DNA from: Roseateles sp.
GTDB lineage: Bacteria; Pseudomonadota; Gammaproteobacteria; Burkholderiales; Burkholderiaceae_C
DNA: 53,264 bases
Direction of reading: 5' to 3'
Assembly: GCA_019234295.1 (NCBI GenBank)
Contig: JAFALK010000088.1
Location: 1 to 53,264 of the forward strand
The position numbers and the translations under genes are program-made. The notes under the pieces were generated by a model. It did no database searches and was not told where the DNA came from. It worked only from the letters and a program-made list of their open reading frames with translations. Below are positions 37,501 to 43,711 of this stretch, one piece after another; the first letter of the stretch is position 1; the number at the start of each line of letters is the position of its first letter.

Positions 37501-39982
37501 CGCCAACAGCCACCGGTCCGATGGCATTGCCCGCAGCATCCACGCTGCCTGGCGCCGGCACAGTGTCGTTGGTCCACAGGCCGGCCGTACTGAGCTTGAC
37601 GCCGTCGGCCACGTCCACGGCCGCACCGTTGATCGACACGCTGCCCGAAGGCGCAGTGATGGACTGGGCCACCTCCACGTGACCGCCCAGAGGCACCCGG
37701 ATCTCATCGCTGTAGCGCTGCTGGCGCGTCTGCGCCGTCAGGGCGAGGCTGCCGCCGGGCTGCAGAGCGATGGCCTGGTCGACCTCGATATTGCCGGTCG
37801 TCGTCACGGCCAGGCGGCTGAAGCCGGCGCGGCCGAGTGCCGTCGGGTCGATCTGCAGCGCCGCGGCGAGTTGTGCCTGCCCGCGGTCGCTCGGGTCGAA
37901 GGCGGCCCCCACCGCCGGCGCGTCGGGCAGCGTGCCCGAGAGGCTGGTCAGCTGCACCAGGCCGTCCTGCTCGAAGCGCGCGGACGTGCCAGGCGCCTGG
38001 CCGTACCAGCCCAGCACATTGCTCAGCAGGTTGTCGCTCAGCGTGCCAACCTGCAATTGACCACCCAGCGGATAGCCGGAACTGCCGGGGTCGCGCTGGT
38101 GGATGCCGCGCGTCACCTGTCCGCTCAGGCTGCCCTGCATGACCAGCAGTGGCGCCGACAGGATCACCGAGCCCGCGCTGCCGCCCTGGGTGTAGCCAGC
38201 CTCGTAATTGGCCGCGCTATTGGGCACATTGACCACGCCCGTGTAGGCCACGCCGGCCTGCGCGGCTCCCACGTCGACCAGGCCGCTGCCGAGCTGGAGC
38301 TTGGAGGTGTTGACGTAACCGCCGGCGTAGTCGTACCAGCCACCGTTCACATCGATCTGGCTGCCCTGGCGCAGGATGATGGACGAGTTGGACAGCAGGC
38401 TGACCGTGCCGCCCGAGATATTGCGCTGTCCCAAGGTGGTCGGCACCTGGCTGAGCCAGCCCTGCACATTGGCGATCGGTGTGCCCTTGCGGATGTCGAC
38501 CTGGACGGTCTGGCCATAGAGCGGCGAGGCCCGCAGCACGGGGTTGTCGGCCAGTTCGGTGCCGCGCAGATTGACCGAAACGACATTGTTCTCCATGGGC
38601 ACGACGGCGCCCGTGCTGCCCGAGACATCGATGACGCTGCCGGCCCCGATGTCGATGCGCGTGTTGTCGCTGCGCGGGTCAGCGTAAACGCCGGGGTCCT
38701 GCGCATACAGGGTCTCGGCCAGCACCGACACGTTGCCGCCTGGGGCAACGATGGCGGCGCCCGGCTGCAGGGTGATGGTCTGGCCATGCAGACGCACGTC
38801 CGAGCGCGCAAAGGCGCTGCCGGTCGGGATGGTGTCCGTGCTGATCGTGTCAGCGATCACCTCGGTGACGCTGCCCGTGCCGAGCGTCAGCACGCCGGTG
38901 CGGGTGGCACTGAGCTGGCCGGCGCTAACCTGCGCCTGGTCGCGTGCAAACAGGTAGACCGAGCCGTTCAGGTTGATCGAGGTCTCGGCGCTCACGCGGC
39001 CGTTCTGATTGACCGCGTAACCGATCATCGTGGCGTTGCCGTGCCCGACGTCAATAGAGCCGGTGGGTGCGTTCTCGGCCGTGCTCGTGTTGGCGCTGCC
39101 GTTGCTCGTGGCATTGGCCACCTCCACCACCAGGCCGCGCAGCGTGCTGCCGGTCTGCGCCGTGTTGGGCGCCGCCAGGTAGACGCTGTCGCCGGCCGCC
39201 AGGATGACCTGGCCGTCCGGCGCGCTGACCCTGCCTGAATTGCTGACTTGCGGCGCCGCGAACATCAGCAGGCCACCGTTCTGCGCGCTGATCCTGGCCT
39301 GCTGCGTCCCGTCGCCCTCGATGGTGATGGCACCGGCGCGTTGCGTGAGCGTGGGGTCGGTGCCGAGCACCGGCGTGCCGCTCTGCTTGAGCAGGCCGCC
39401 GGTGACGCGCGACTCGTCGAACTTGAGCGTGCTCGCGATCAGGCTGTTGACATCGACCGTGGCGGTCTTGCCGAAGATGATGCCGTTGGGGTTGTAGAGG
39501 TAGACGTGTCCGTTGGCGTTGAGCACGCCCTCGATCAGCGTTTTGTTCTGGAAGGCACCGCCCGCCACCACGTTGAGCAGTACCGCGCTGCTCGAGGGCT
39601 GGACGATGTTCAGCGTGGCCGCCGAGCCGACGTCAAAGGTCTGCCAGTTGACGATGTTGGTGGCGTCGGTCTGCCGGATGGTGCCGGTGGCTTGTCCATT
39701 GGCCGTGTTGACGCCCGTGCTGTACTGAATGGCCGTGCCGCTGCGCTGCGTGTTGCCGCTGGGCAGCGCGGTGGTAGGAATGCGCAGCGGCGTGGTCTGC
39801 GCCCAGGCCTGAGCCAGACCCAGGACCTGCAACGCCAGCAGGGTCGACACGCTGGCCAGGCTGGCGCTGCGCACGCGCCCGCACAGCTGCAACACCGCCG
39901 CCTGAAGGGCCGGCGACCAAGACGGTGCCACGTCACGCCGTACATGGCGTTGAGGGGATGAGCGCTGGGGTCTGCGGTCCAT
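28571..39982 (-). CDS. Giant filamentous haemagglutinin-family exoprotein (TpsA, DUF3739 type)
   Basis: With the ATG at 39982 the protein is 3803 residues. It has a long basic signal region ending QAWAQ, then a TPS domain with the NPNGIIFG motif and NIVNWQTFDVG, the region recognised by TpsB. Thousands of residues of beta-helix repeats follow, rich in Gly, Ser, Ala, Thr and Asn. Near the C-terminus a helical insert (LHELPSAQQQQYF, about 29.4-29.7 kb) interrupts the helix, and a DUF3739-like region follows. The tail GEGCDDSDPNCKPD has two Cys close together and then a basic end. A start further upstream lies inside the TpsB gene. It is probably a surface adhesin; codon use looks like its neighbours. 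Confidence 0.93.
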   Translation of the reverse strand: MDRRPQRSSPQRHVRRDVAPSWSPALQAAVLQLCGRVRSASLASVSTLLALQVLGLAQAWAQTTPLRIPTTALPSGNTQRSGTAIQYSTGVNTANGQATGTIRQTDATNIVNWQTFDVGSAATLNIVQPSSSAVLLNVVAGGAFQNKTLIEGVLNANGHVYLYNPNGIIFGKTATVDVNSLIASTLKFDESRVTGGLLKQSGTPVLGTDPTLTQRAGAITIEGDGTQQARISAQNGGLLMFAAPQVSNSGRVSAPDGQVILAAGDSVYLAAPNTAQTGSTLRGLVVEVANATSNGSANTSTAENAPTGSIDVGHGNATMIGYAVNQNGRVSAETSINLNGSVYLFARDQAQVSAGQLSATRTGVLTLGTGSVTEVIADTISTDTIPTGSAFARSDVRLHGQTITLQPGAAIVAPGGNVSVLAETLYAQDPGVYADPRSDNTRIDIGAGSVIDVSGSTGAVVPMENNVVSVNLRGTELADNPVLRASPLYGQTVQVDIRKGTPIANVQGWLSQVPTTLGQRNISGGTVSLLSNSSIILRQGSQIDVNGGWYDYAGGYVNTSKLQLGSGLVDVGAAQAGVAYTGVVNVPNSAANYEAGYTQGGSAGSVILSAPLLVMQGSLSGQVTRGIHQRDPGSSGYPLGGQLQVGTLSDNLLSNVLGWYGQAPGTSARFEQDGLVQLTSLSGTLPDAPAVGAAFDPSDRGQAQLAAALQIDPTALGRAGFSRLAVTTTGNIEVDQAIALQPGGSLALTAQTRQQRYSDEIRVPLGGHVEVAQSITAPSGSVSINGAAVDVADGVKLSTAGLWTNDTVPAPGSVDAAGNAIGPVAVGGGSVSIAGQLLQIGKEVTIDVSSGAWAKASGSLQVGPGGTISLQAMPLDGSLASVQASGLTLGTGLQLRGYGFGNGGQLKLATRSLMLGDVGLAGLSAGTLELGSAFFQQGGFGSYSLSAVQDLTVGAGQTLAPQQSNYALLPSAWSQAGGTMSGVATIASYGLAGSSTTRSATNLTLNAGTAAALLGQPQGRLILQAGSAIDLDPGARLNLYAGGNMDFEGAISAPAGNVLISSQPFVAGTNPTPTLWFGKTASIAVDGSTARIYTGANGLSTGDVLDAGSLRIGGQVQVDGSGNQTLEPAPGAIVMNQGAVFSAAGVGVGGNVTLLNGQGQLVSVNNLASNGGSIEVRSGLALELLGSFKGGAGAGALGGSLTLDLENSTGPFDIRQKSAIADVLSQFGKQTLASYSPGSGSGLVMADSLNAGNFAQLDLRSQSSLAFGLGNGNLSLSATKAVILDAPTLLSDSAALTADQAQLQANALATIEAQNRASGTSQTQAQLTAAASALAAQQFLTSSVTLDNTAKISISAPYVRLGDSSATQTYYPAGGVAVVGGSRPALAGNAALSVSADTIDLLGNVATQGFATTALSATHDLRFVGVPYADPNTGAGNGTQNGSLWTRGSLQLSSAQAYPTTLSDYLLVAGTSTNPNSGGITEGSGTVSFASSGANPGPVFSAGGSVTVYATHIVQAGQLLAPFGQITLGNISSSVDANLTADLSYAAGSVTSVAGQGAVPFGSVANGSVPTASTWSAQLQDGSNVGITQNPVAGAATPERYLPTKSIVSRAAQINVAAGAQLDMAGGGSMFAYEFTPGSGGSSDVLNNANTFAILPGYASKAAPVDGGYGSAGLQVGDAVWLSGMGSLPAGYYTLLPAHYALLPGAYAITAVAGTRNMAASSNVVEADGSMLIAGTQADLGSGIRRTQTQGFLLSSNAVVNTKSQFSIYDFGSYFSAKAKAASQAMPELPVDGGHVVFDATGGNANALQLSGSVNLAAAQGGQAGIADLVVPNLEITSVGGPGTSNTVDLSVDQLNQLQARSLFIGAIRSFAKDGSGVVNLTVGSGQLILANDSAHALTAPDLLLAAAGTLTLQPGAALRATGSMGSGLGTLEVGTAGALLRASSQIQDDPLRTGGSNTGGTLLIGSGATVSTTGSLSLDAGTRMSLDGTLSLPNGGALSLAAPSINVGDLTQLASGSAGLGLANDLLPHFDNLSRLSLNSYGRPIFFWGDVQLGSARLEQLNLIGAGLVSDGGNVNIQARNLRMEGSSATAPDPIPGGYGTLTVQADTIALGSQTFALRGFSDASFTANVQLLADGRAGVLDADQQLDLSASLITGSKGSSATFSAGSSLILTQTGSAPATAAPGLGASLSFQAQDLYSNAYVAAPSGQVGMSASELLWLAGGQVSVAGRSTAFGSTTAASPGGTLALSAPTLQVDPGTTLDVSAQGAAAGLLQVAAQTGLKLQGSLLGSATAAADGSLPAQGQFQLSFAGAAAQDFGAFNAMLNRAGFTQSRQFRYGSGTVSLGGSDLITARQVSIAVDNGDIQIDGQAVIDASGPAGGSIALYAAQTQAGGSDGRISLGGQARLLARGTGSPTDTAGSLGNGGTVLLSSANADGGAASSVNGGASLSLSGGSIDVSGATPDRNGSVTLRAPRTASGTDLAVASLTTQVLGSAQTVLEGVKVYQAGTISEQADSATNLDATPNGRMYQDAALLGANQAAVLARLQAPTAQLRPGIEVQSAGSLNVSVNEFAANAADRGWNLDAWRFGGQPINLTLRAAGTLDIVGSISDGFIKPSSGALGMPDWALDSGASASIMLVGGAALGAARTSDVVAGAGDVRVDFAGRTPDTGTPIKVAGSTQVVTQNPNAPLTNTDAPVALVRTGTGSISMSSGRDVVLGLAPFYVSAAADETVDTPVLYDATGSNFSYLVSLYGASVYTAGRATAANAAGFALPQNQLNTHYGASVGQMSPAVFASGGGALDVSALRDVLGAQNATAWYYRNGDGVAAQPANPTAKPPVAATPAQPGTLVPLSQVVPQLVDGWLFRQGRSSTDANGNVSFEVLSTGNTLNTAWWSRPDYFGTGLATFAGGDLTVSAGRDVSNLSASTATNAFAPTAGAAPVQRGGGDLQVVAGRDVVGGQFYVQKGQLTIQAGGALTQGLLEPASSVGTAGSGLNPILALGDAQASITAGQSLALETVYNPTITEQSLYNQTLPGLTSPLYDPSSAWNPSDPRADARLRLAQFSNFLSYGSDSAVDLMSLSGGVLLSANASGVASAGLWVIPDHLGTVAPTAGFPLLYTLMPGSLRAVALGGDVVTGGSFMLAPAPSGQFDLLAKGSVHLNNISNSPITMIDADPASLSTVEAPRVMSAVDMSVLTGTATSSLAAHMQGGLHANDSQPVQVVALNGDVTGDPQAVTSLSVPKSIEVVAGRDIVDFGLRVQHDSATDVSLLQAGRDVLYTTQANGAGGAPSQVAVVVGGGGRFDIVAGRNVDLGNSTGVDTRGNLDNAYLPVGGASVRVAAGTHGPDYAGFVDFYTAYGSAGVATSAELLQLASFMSQPTTLGAGTAAGAQADYAYFLTLGTTQQARFLAQALLPAGFAADVNHLPAFSQWPDAMRNQLASYLDGLGVRKGPEQLWAALHELPSAQQQQYFKAEPDLVARLQASDATLHQELASQDVADLDKAFFASLIETGKLGQKDSSGHVINSSLKYFDALIASLFPDAASSAGGDISLFGSQFKTEQGGAITLYAPAGSVYAGLTLGYPGKTDSAQGIFTVSGGSISSLVQNDFLVNKGRVFTLGGGDITLVSQDKDIDAGKGSKTAASAPPPVITVDPNGSVRVDVANSITGSGIATLKTNPSEAAGNVYAIAPRGVFDAGDAGVRSSGSVEIVAPVVRNADNINAAGPVVGASTAVAAPAVVPVAPANTTTAKDEDVVKAATGASSGANNLTVTVETVGFGEGCDDSDPNCKPDNDDPKKRKKPPDSK

Positions 39983-39995
39983 GATGTGCGTCAGC

Positions 39996-41693
39996 TCAGA
40001 AGCCCCAGACGGCGCGTGCATGCAGACGCGTCGAGTGGGCCTTGGTCGTGTCACCGTCGCGCAGTGCCACGGCGGCATCCATGTCCAGGCTCATCCCGTG
40101 TGGCGCGCTCAGGCGCAGACCCACGCCGCTGCCCTCCAGCGTGTAGGAAGCCGGCTGCGGCTCGATGTGGCGCAGGATGCTGGCGCGCGCCGCGTCGAAG
40201 AAGGCCAGGCCGTTGAGGCGCCAGCCCGAGGCCGGACCACCCGGCTGGTAGTAGCGCGTGCGCAGCTCGATGGACATGCGCAGACCGTAGTCACCGGCCC
40301 GCTCGCCTTCGAGATAGCCTCGCACGCTGTCGGCGCCGCCGATCACCATCTGCTCGGTGGGTACCAGCGGGCCTGTGGCCAGTTGCATCTCGACGCGGCC
40401 GAACAGCGACCACTGGTTCATCACGGGCTCGCTGTGCTGCAGGCCCATGCGCAGCGTCAGGTAGCTGGCAGAGGCGCCCGCGCGTTTGGCCTGGAAACTT
40501 TCCTCACTGTTGCCGAACAGGCCGCGCAGGCCCAGGGCACTGATGAGGTCAAGCGCCGTGCTTCGCTCGTCGCCCGGCAGGTTGAGGTTGTAGCTGAAGG
40601 CCAGCGGCGCGTAGTCGATGGGCGCACCCGTACCCTCGCCGCTTTGCAGCACCAGGGTCTGGCGGATGTTCTTGAAGTCGAGGCCCGCGGCCAGGGTCTG
40701 CTGGAGATCGCGGTCAGCGCTGAGCGGCCGCGTGTAGCGGATGCCGAAGGTGTCCGAGTTGCCGAGCAGCCCCAGGCCCGGCGCGTTCTCCAGGCTGGCG
40801 AATGCGCTGCGAGAGTGCACGGAGTAGAGGGTCAGCGCATCGCCGCCCACGCCGGTGGGCAACACATAGGTCAGCGAGGCGACGCGCGCATCCTTGACGC
40901 GCTCCGGCGCTACCTGCAGGTTCAGCGCCACGCTGTGCCCGAGTTGCCACAGATTGTCGTAACGCAGCGAAGCCGCCACGCGCTCGGCCGTGGTGTTGGG
41001 GGTCTGGCGGTTGTTGACCTCGACCGAGCCATGCAGCGGCAGTTGGTCGTCGACATCGAGCTGCACGTCAACAGCGCCGGGCAGCGGGCCCGCGCGAAGC
41101 ACGGGTGTGACGCGTGCGTCGGCACGCCGGTTCACCTCGGCCAGTTGCTCCTGCACCTTGTTGAAATTGGGCACATTGCCCTCGGCCAGTTCACTGACTT
41201 GCGACTTGATCCCGCTCGGCAGGTTGTATTGCGCACCGGCCACCTTGACATGCTCGACCACGCCCTCGGTGACCTTCAGGCGCACCTCGCCCTCGTCGAC
41301 CTTTTGTGGCGGGATCGACACCAGCACCGTGAGGTAGCCGGCATCGTGATAGCGCTTCTCCAGCGCAGTGCGCGCAGCCTCGACATCGGCCAGTGTGCGC
41401 GTCGGTCCGAGGTAGTCGGACACTGCAGCCTCGATGTCGGTCGTGGCCAGCACGCTATTGCCTTCGACCACGTATTGATAGACATCGAAATGCGGCACGG
41501 CGCGGTTCGCTGCGGCACTGGCAGCCGGCGTGGGCGCGGTCTGCGTTTGCGTTTGCGTTTGCGCTTGCGTCTGTGCCTGCGCCCCGCCCGCCTCGAGCAG
41601 TGCCCACGACAAGACGAAGCAAGCGGACACAAGGTCCGCCTGCGAGGGCAAAAAACTGGCTGTCCGCAAGGTCTGCGGGCGTGAATATTTCAT
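39996..41693 (-). CDS. TpsB two-partner secretion transporter (FhaC/ShlB family)
   Basis: The 565-residue protein starts at ATG 41691-41693 (MKYSRPQTLRT) with a signal peptide ending GGAQA and a QTQ-rich spacer. Two POTRA-type domains follow (about 65-215; YQYVVEGNSVL, YHDAGYLTVLVSIPPQ, VKVTEGVVEHV-like strands). The C-terminal 16-stranded barrel carries the VRGYLEGERAGDYGL motif of the FhaC/Omp85 lid loop and ends in Phe (AVWGF). It should export the TpsA encoded 13 bp downstream. Frames upstream of 41693 lack signal features. It is the first gene of the 29-kb run. Confidence 0.93.
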   Translation of the reverse strand: MKYSRPQTLRTASFLPSQADLVSACFVLSWALLEAGGAQAQTQAQTQTQTQTAPTPAASAAANRAVPHFDVYQYVVEGNSVLATTDIEAAVSDYLGPTRTLADVEAARTALEKRYHDAGYLTVLVSIPPQKVDEGEVRLKVTEGVVEHVKVAGAQYNLPSGIKSQVSELAEGNVPNFNKVQEQLAEVNRRADARVTPVLRAGPLPGAVDVQLDVDDQLPLHGSVEVNNRQTPNTTAERVAASLRYDNLWQLGHSVALNLQVAPERVKDARVASLTYVLPTGVGGDALTLYSVHSRSAFASLENAPGLGLLGNSDTFGIRYTRPLSADRDLQQTLAAGLDFKNIRQTLVLQSGEGTGAPIDYAPLAFSYNLNLPGDERSTALDLISALGLRGLFGNSEESFQAKRAGASASYLTLRMGLQHSEPVMNQWSLFGRVEMQLATGPLVPTEQMVIGGADSVRGYLEGERAGDYGLRMSIELRTRYYQPGGPASGWRLNGLAFFDAARASILRHIEPQPASYTLEGSGVGLRLSAPHGMSLDMDAAVALRDGDTTKAHSTRLHARAVWGF

Positions 41694-41717
41694 GATTGAG
41701 GACTGTGCCCAGACGCC

Positions 41718-41738
41718 GTGACATGCGCATGACGTCAC
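41718..41738. promoter_or_regulatory. Inverted repeat upstream of the tpsB gene
   Basis: GTGAC (41718-41722) and GTCAC (41734-41738) form an inverted repeat around an 11-base centre that overlaps the palindrome CATGCGCATG. It lies about 25 bases upstream of the transporter start, in the only gap that can hold the promoter of the secretion operon. It is a candidate operator only; no -35/-10 pair was convincing. Confidence 0.3.
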
Positions 41739-41788
41739 CGGCCGAAGCAATGGAAACGGCCACCGACTTTTGAGGCCGACGGCCGTTG

Positions 41789-41832
41789 AAAAAACTCCTG
41801 GCACGGGGCACCGACGGCAGCGCCGTGCCCCG
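41789..41832 (-). terminator. Candidate intrinsic terminator of the PstS-like gene
   Basis: On the minus strand CGGGGCAC (41832-41825) and GTGCCCCG (41811-41804) form an 8-bp stem, followed after 9 bases by six T (41794-41789). It starts 16 bases after the stop of the PstS-like gene. It separates that gene from the transporter gene, so the large operon probably has its own promoter. The gap between the stem and the T run is longer than usual. Confidence 0.5.
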
Positions 41833-41847
41833 AGCCCGATGCGCTGC

Positions 41848-43455
41848 TTACAGGCGGTGCATCGGCGAGCAGTTGTTGGCCTTGCCGTTCGAATCCGTGC
41901 GCGTCACCTTCGACTGCTGGGCCACAACGCCGGTGGTCGTGCCGTCAAGGTAAGCGACGCCGGACACGTTCGAGTTGTTGGAGTTCTGGAAGGCCGAGAT
42001 GATGGCCTGAACCATGCCGGATTGGCCCGTCTTGTCCTTGGCCAGATTGGCAGGAACGTAGGCAGCGTGCATGACCGTGCCGAAGTTGTAGGCACCCGAA
42101 GCCAGTTGGTTGCGAGTGGCAGCAGCGTTGGCGAAGTTCGTGCCGTCAAAGTTCGGGCTCATGCCGTCCACCTTGATCAGGCGGCCATGGCCGCTGGCGA
42201 TCGCACCGCCGCCGCCGGTGCCAAGCACGCCGATCGCGTAGCTCGTCGTCGAGGACAGGGCCGTCTTGACCTGGCCGCCGGCCGGGTTGGCCTGGATGTC
42301 CAGGCCCATCAGGCTGGCGCTCTCGGCGTCGCCGTGAGTGCGGATGGCCAGGCCACCGAGCAGGCCGCCGGCCTTCATGACAGCCGCGTCGATGCTCTTG
42401 GCATTGAAGTAGGCGTTGGGCTGGCCGAGCAGGGTGGCCGAGTTGCGGTCATTGCCTTCGCACTGGCCGCCGACGAAGTAGATGTTCGAAGCAGCTTGCG
42501 TGCCCGACAGGTCGTCGCGGCGGGCCACGTGCAGAACGTGGTCGCTCAGGCCGTCGCTGGCGACGGTCTGGTTGCTGGCGCCGACCAGGTCACCCAGTTG
42601 CTTGATCGAGCCGCCGCTCATCACCAGGCTGCTGTAGTCGGTGCGCGAAATCGAGGGCTGGCAAGCCGGGGTCGCGAAGTCACCGATACAGGCCGAGCCA
42701 GCACCGAAGTTCTTCTCCTGCAGGGCCTTGTACAGCGGATCGCTCACGCCCACGGCGAAGGATTCGAGGAACAGGGGAACTTCGGTCAGCGACGACAGCT
42801 TGCCCTTGGCCGCAGCCGGGTAGATCGCATAGAGTTCCTCAGCACGGACATCCATCAGCGCCAGGGCGAGTTGCTGCGTGGTATGCGAGCTGCAAGTCAC
42901 AGCGGTCGCAGACGTGCCGGTGCAGGTGTTCGGGGTGGTGCCGCCGGGCGTGTTGGCGTCCTTCGCGGGACCGACGAACAGCACATCAGCCTCCGGGATG
43001 GCCATCGGGCCGGTATTGGCAGACAGCTTCGGCACTGCGCTCAGCAGCTGCGAGGCGCCCTGTGCCGAACCATTGTTGTAGTTGTAGATCGCAAAAACCA
43101 GCTTGCCGCCCACCGTGGGCAGGCCAGCTTGGGCGATACCCACGTAGTACTTCACGTTGCCGTTCAGGCCGGCCGGGGTCACGGCAGGCGAAGGCTCGGA
43201 CACGACGATCGGGGTCATCTTCGTGGTGTCGAAGATGGCGGTGTTCAAGATCGTGGCGATGCTGCCCGACATCGTCGAAGCGCCGCCGACGAACAGCGTG
43301 GCCGCCGGTTCGCAGTTGTTGACGAGTGCCGCAGCGGTGGTGCCGTCGACGATGGCGGCCGTGCAGGCTGCGGTGTTCAGGCCGCCAGCGGCGTAGGAAG
43401 AGATCGAGCAGACGGCCAGGGCGGCGCCGGCGATCAGGGAGGTCTTGAGTTTCAT
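41848..43455 (-). CDS. Secreted PstS-like (periplasmic-binding-protein fold) protein
   Basis: The 535-residue protein starts at ATG 43455 (MKLKTSLIAGAALAVCSIS) with a signal peptide cleaved near SSYA. The mature part begins with Cys-containing sequence and TLFVGGASTMSGSIATIL, which resembles the start of phosphate-binding PstS proteins. Later segments (KYYVGIAQAGLPTVGGKLVFAIYN; AVGVSDPLYKALQEKNFG) fit a two-lobe binding fold, but the protein is longer than PstS and has at least eight Cys. No transporter genes are adjacent. It lies 154 bp upstream of the transporter gene and could be a secreted product of the locus; that is inference. Confidence 0.6.
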   Translation of the reverse strand: MKLKTSLIAGAALAVCSISSYAAGGLNTAACTAAIVDGTTAAALVNNCEPAATLFVGGASTMSGSIATILNTAIFDTTKMTPIVVSEPSPAVTPAGLNGNVKYYVGIAQAGLPTVGGKLVFAIYNYNNGSAQGASQLLSAVPKLSANTGPMAIPEADVLFVGPAKDANTPGGTTPNTCTGTSATAVTCSSHTTQQLALALMDVRAEELYAIYPAAAKGKLSSLTEVPLFLESFAVGVSDPLYKALQEKNFGAGSACIGDFATPACQPSISRTDYSSLVMSGGSIKQLGDLVGASNQTVASDGLSDHVLHVARRDDLSGTQAASNIYFVGGQCEGNDRNSATLLGQPNAYFNAKSIDAAVMKAGGLLGGLAIRTHGDAESASLMGLDIQANPAGGQVKTALSSTTSYAIGVLGTGGGGAIASGHGRLIKVDGMSPNFDGTNFANAAATRNQLASGAYNFGTVMHAAYVPANLAKDKTGQSGMVQAIISAFQNSNNSNVSGVAYLDGTTTGVVAQQSKVTRTDSNGKANNCSPMHRL

Positions 43456-43622
43456 GACGGGGAGTCCCAATTGGAGGTTGATTGATTTGGATGAAATTTG
43501 CTGAGAACCTGATCGTGAAGGCGTCCGGATGCCCCCGGACCCCAACACTCAGACGATCCCCTCTGCCCAGAGCATCACCTGTCACGTGCGGTCGATGTCA
43601 TTTGCACCAGCCCCGCAGTGAA

Positions 43623-43638
43623 CGTGACTTTATTCACG
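43623..43638. promoter_or_regulatory. Inverted-repeat operator candidate upstream of the PstS-like gene
   Basis: CGTGACTTTATTCACG has perfect CGTGA/TCACG arms around six bases and lies about 170 bases before the PstS-like start. A near-copy (CGTGGACTATTCACG) lies in the divergent curlin intergenic region at 45422-45436. The match suggests a shared regulator, perhaps the LuxR-type protein encoded beside it. Confidence 0.4.
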
Positions 43639-43711
43639 CAATGCGACAGGCCGACGCTGGCGAGGGGACTGAAAACAGGAGATTCGGACCAGGACAACTA
43701 GTCCGTTCGGA

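Noticed and set aside
29420..39961. Very long plus-strand open frames (up to about 1000 codons) opposite the giant adhesin gene
   Set aside because: They are rich in Arg, His, Gln and Ala, contain no recognisable domain, and arise because high GC and codon bias in the minus-strand gene suppress stops on the other strand.
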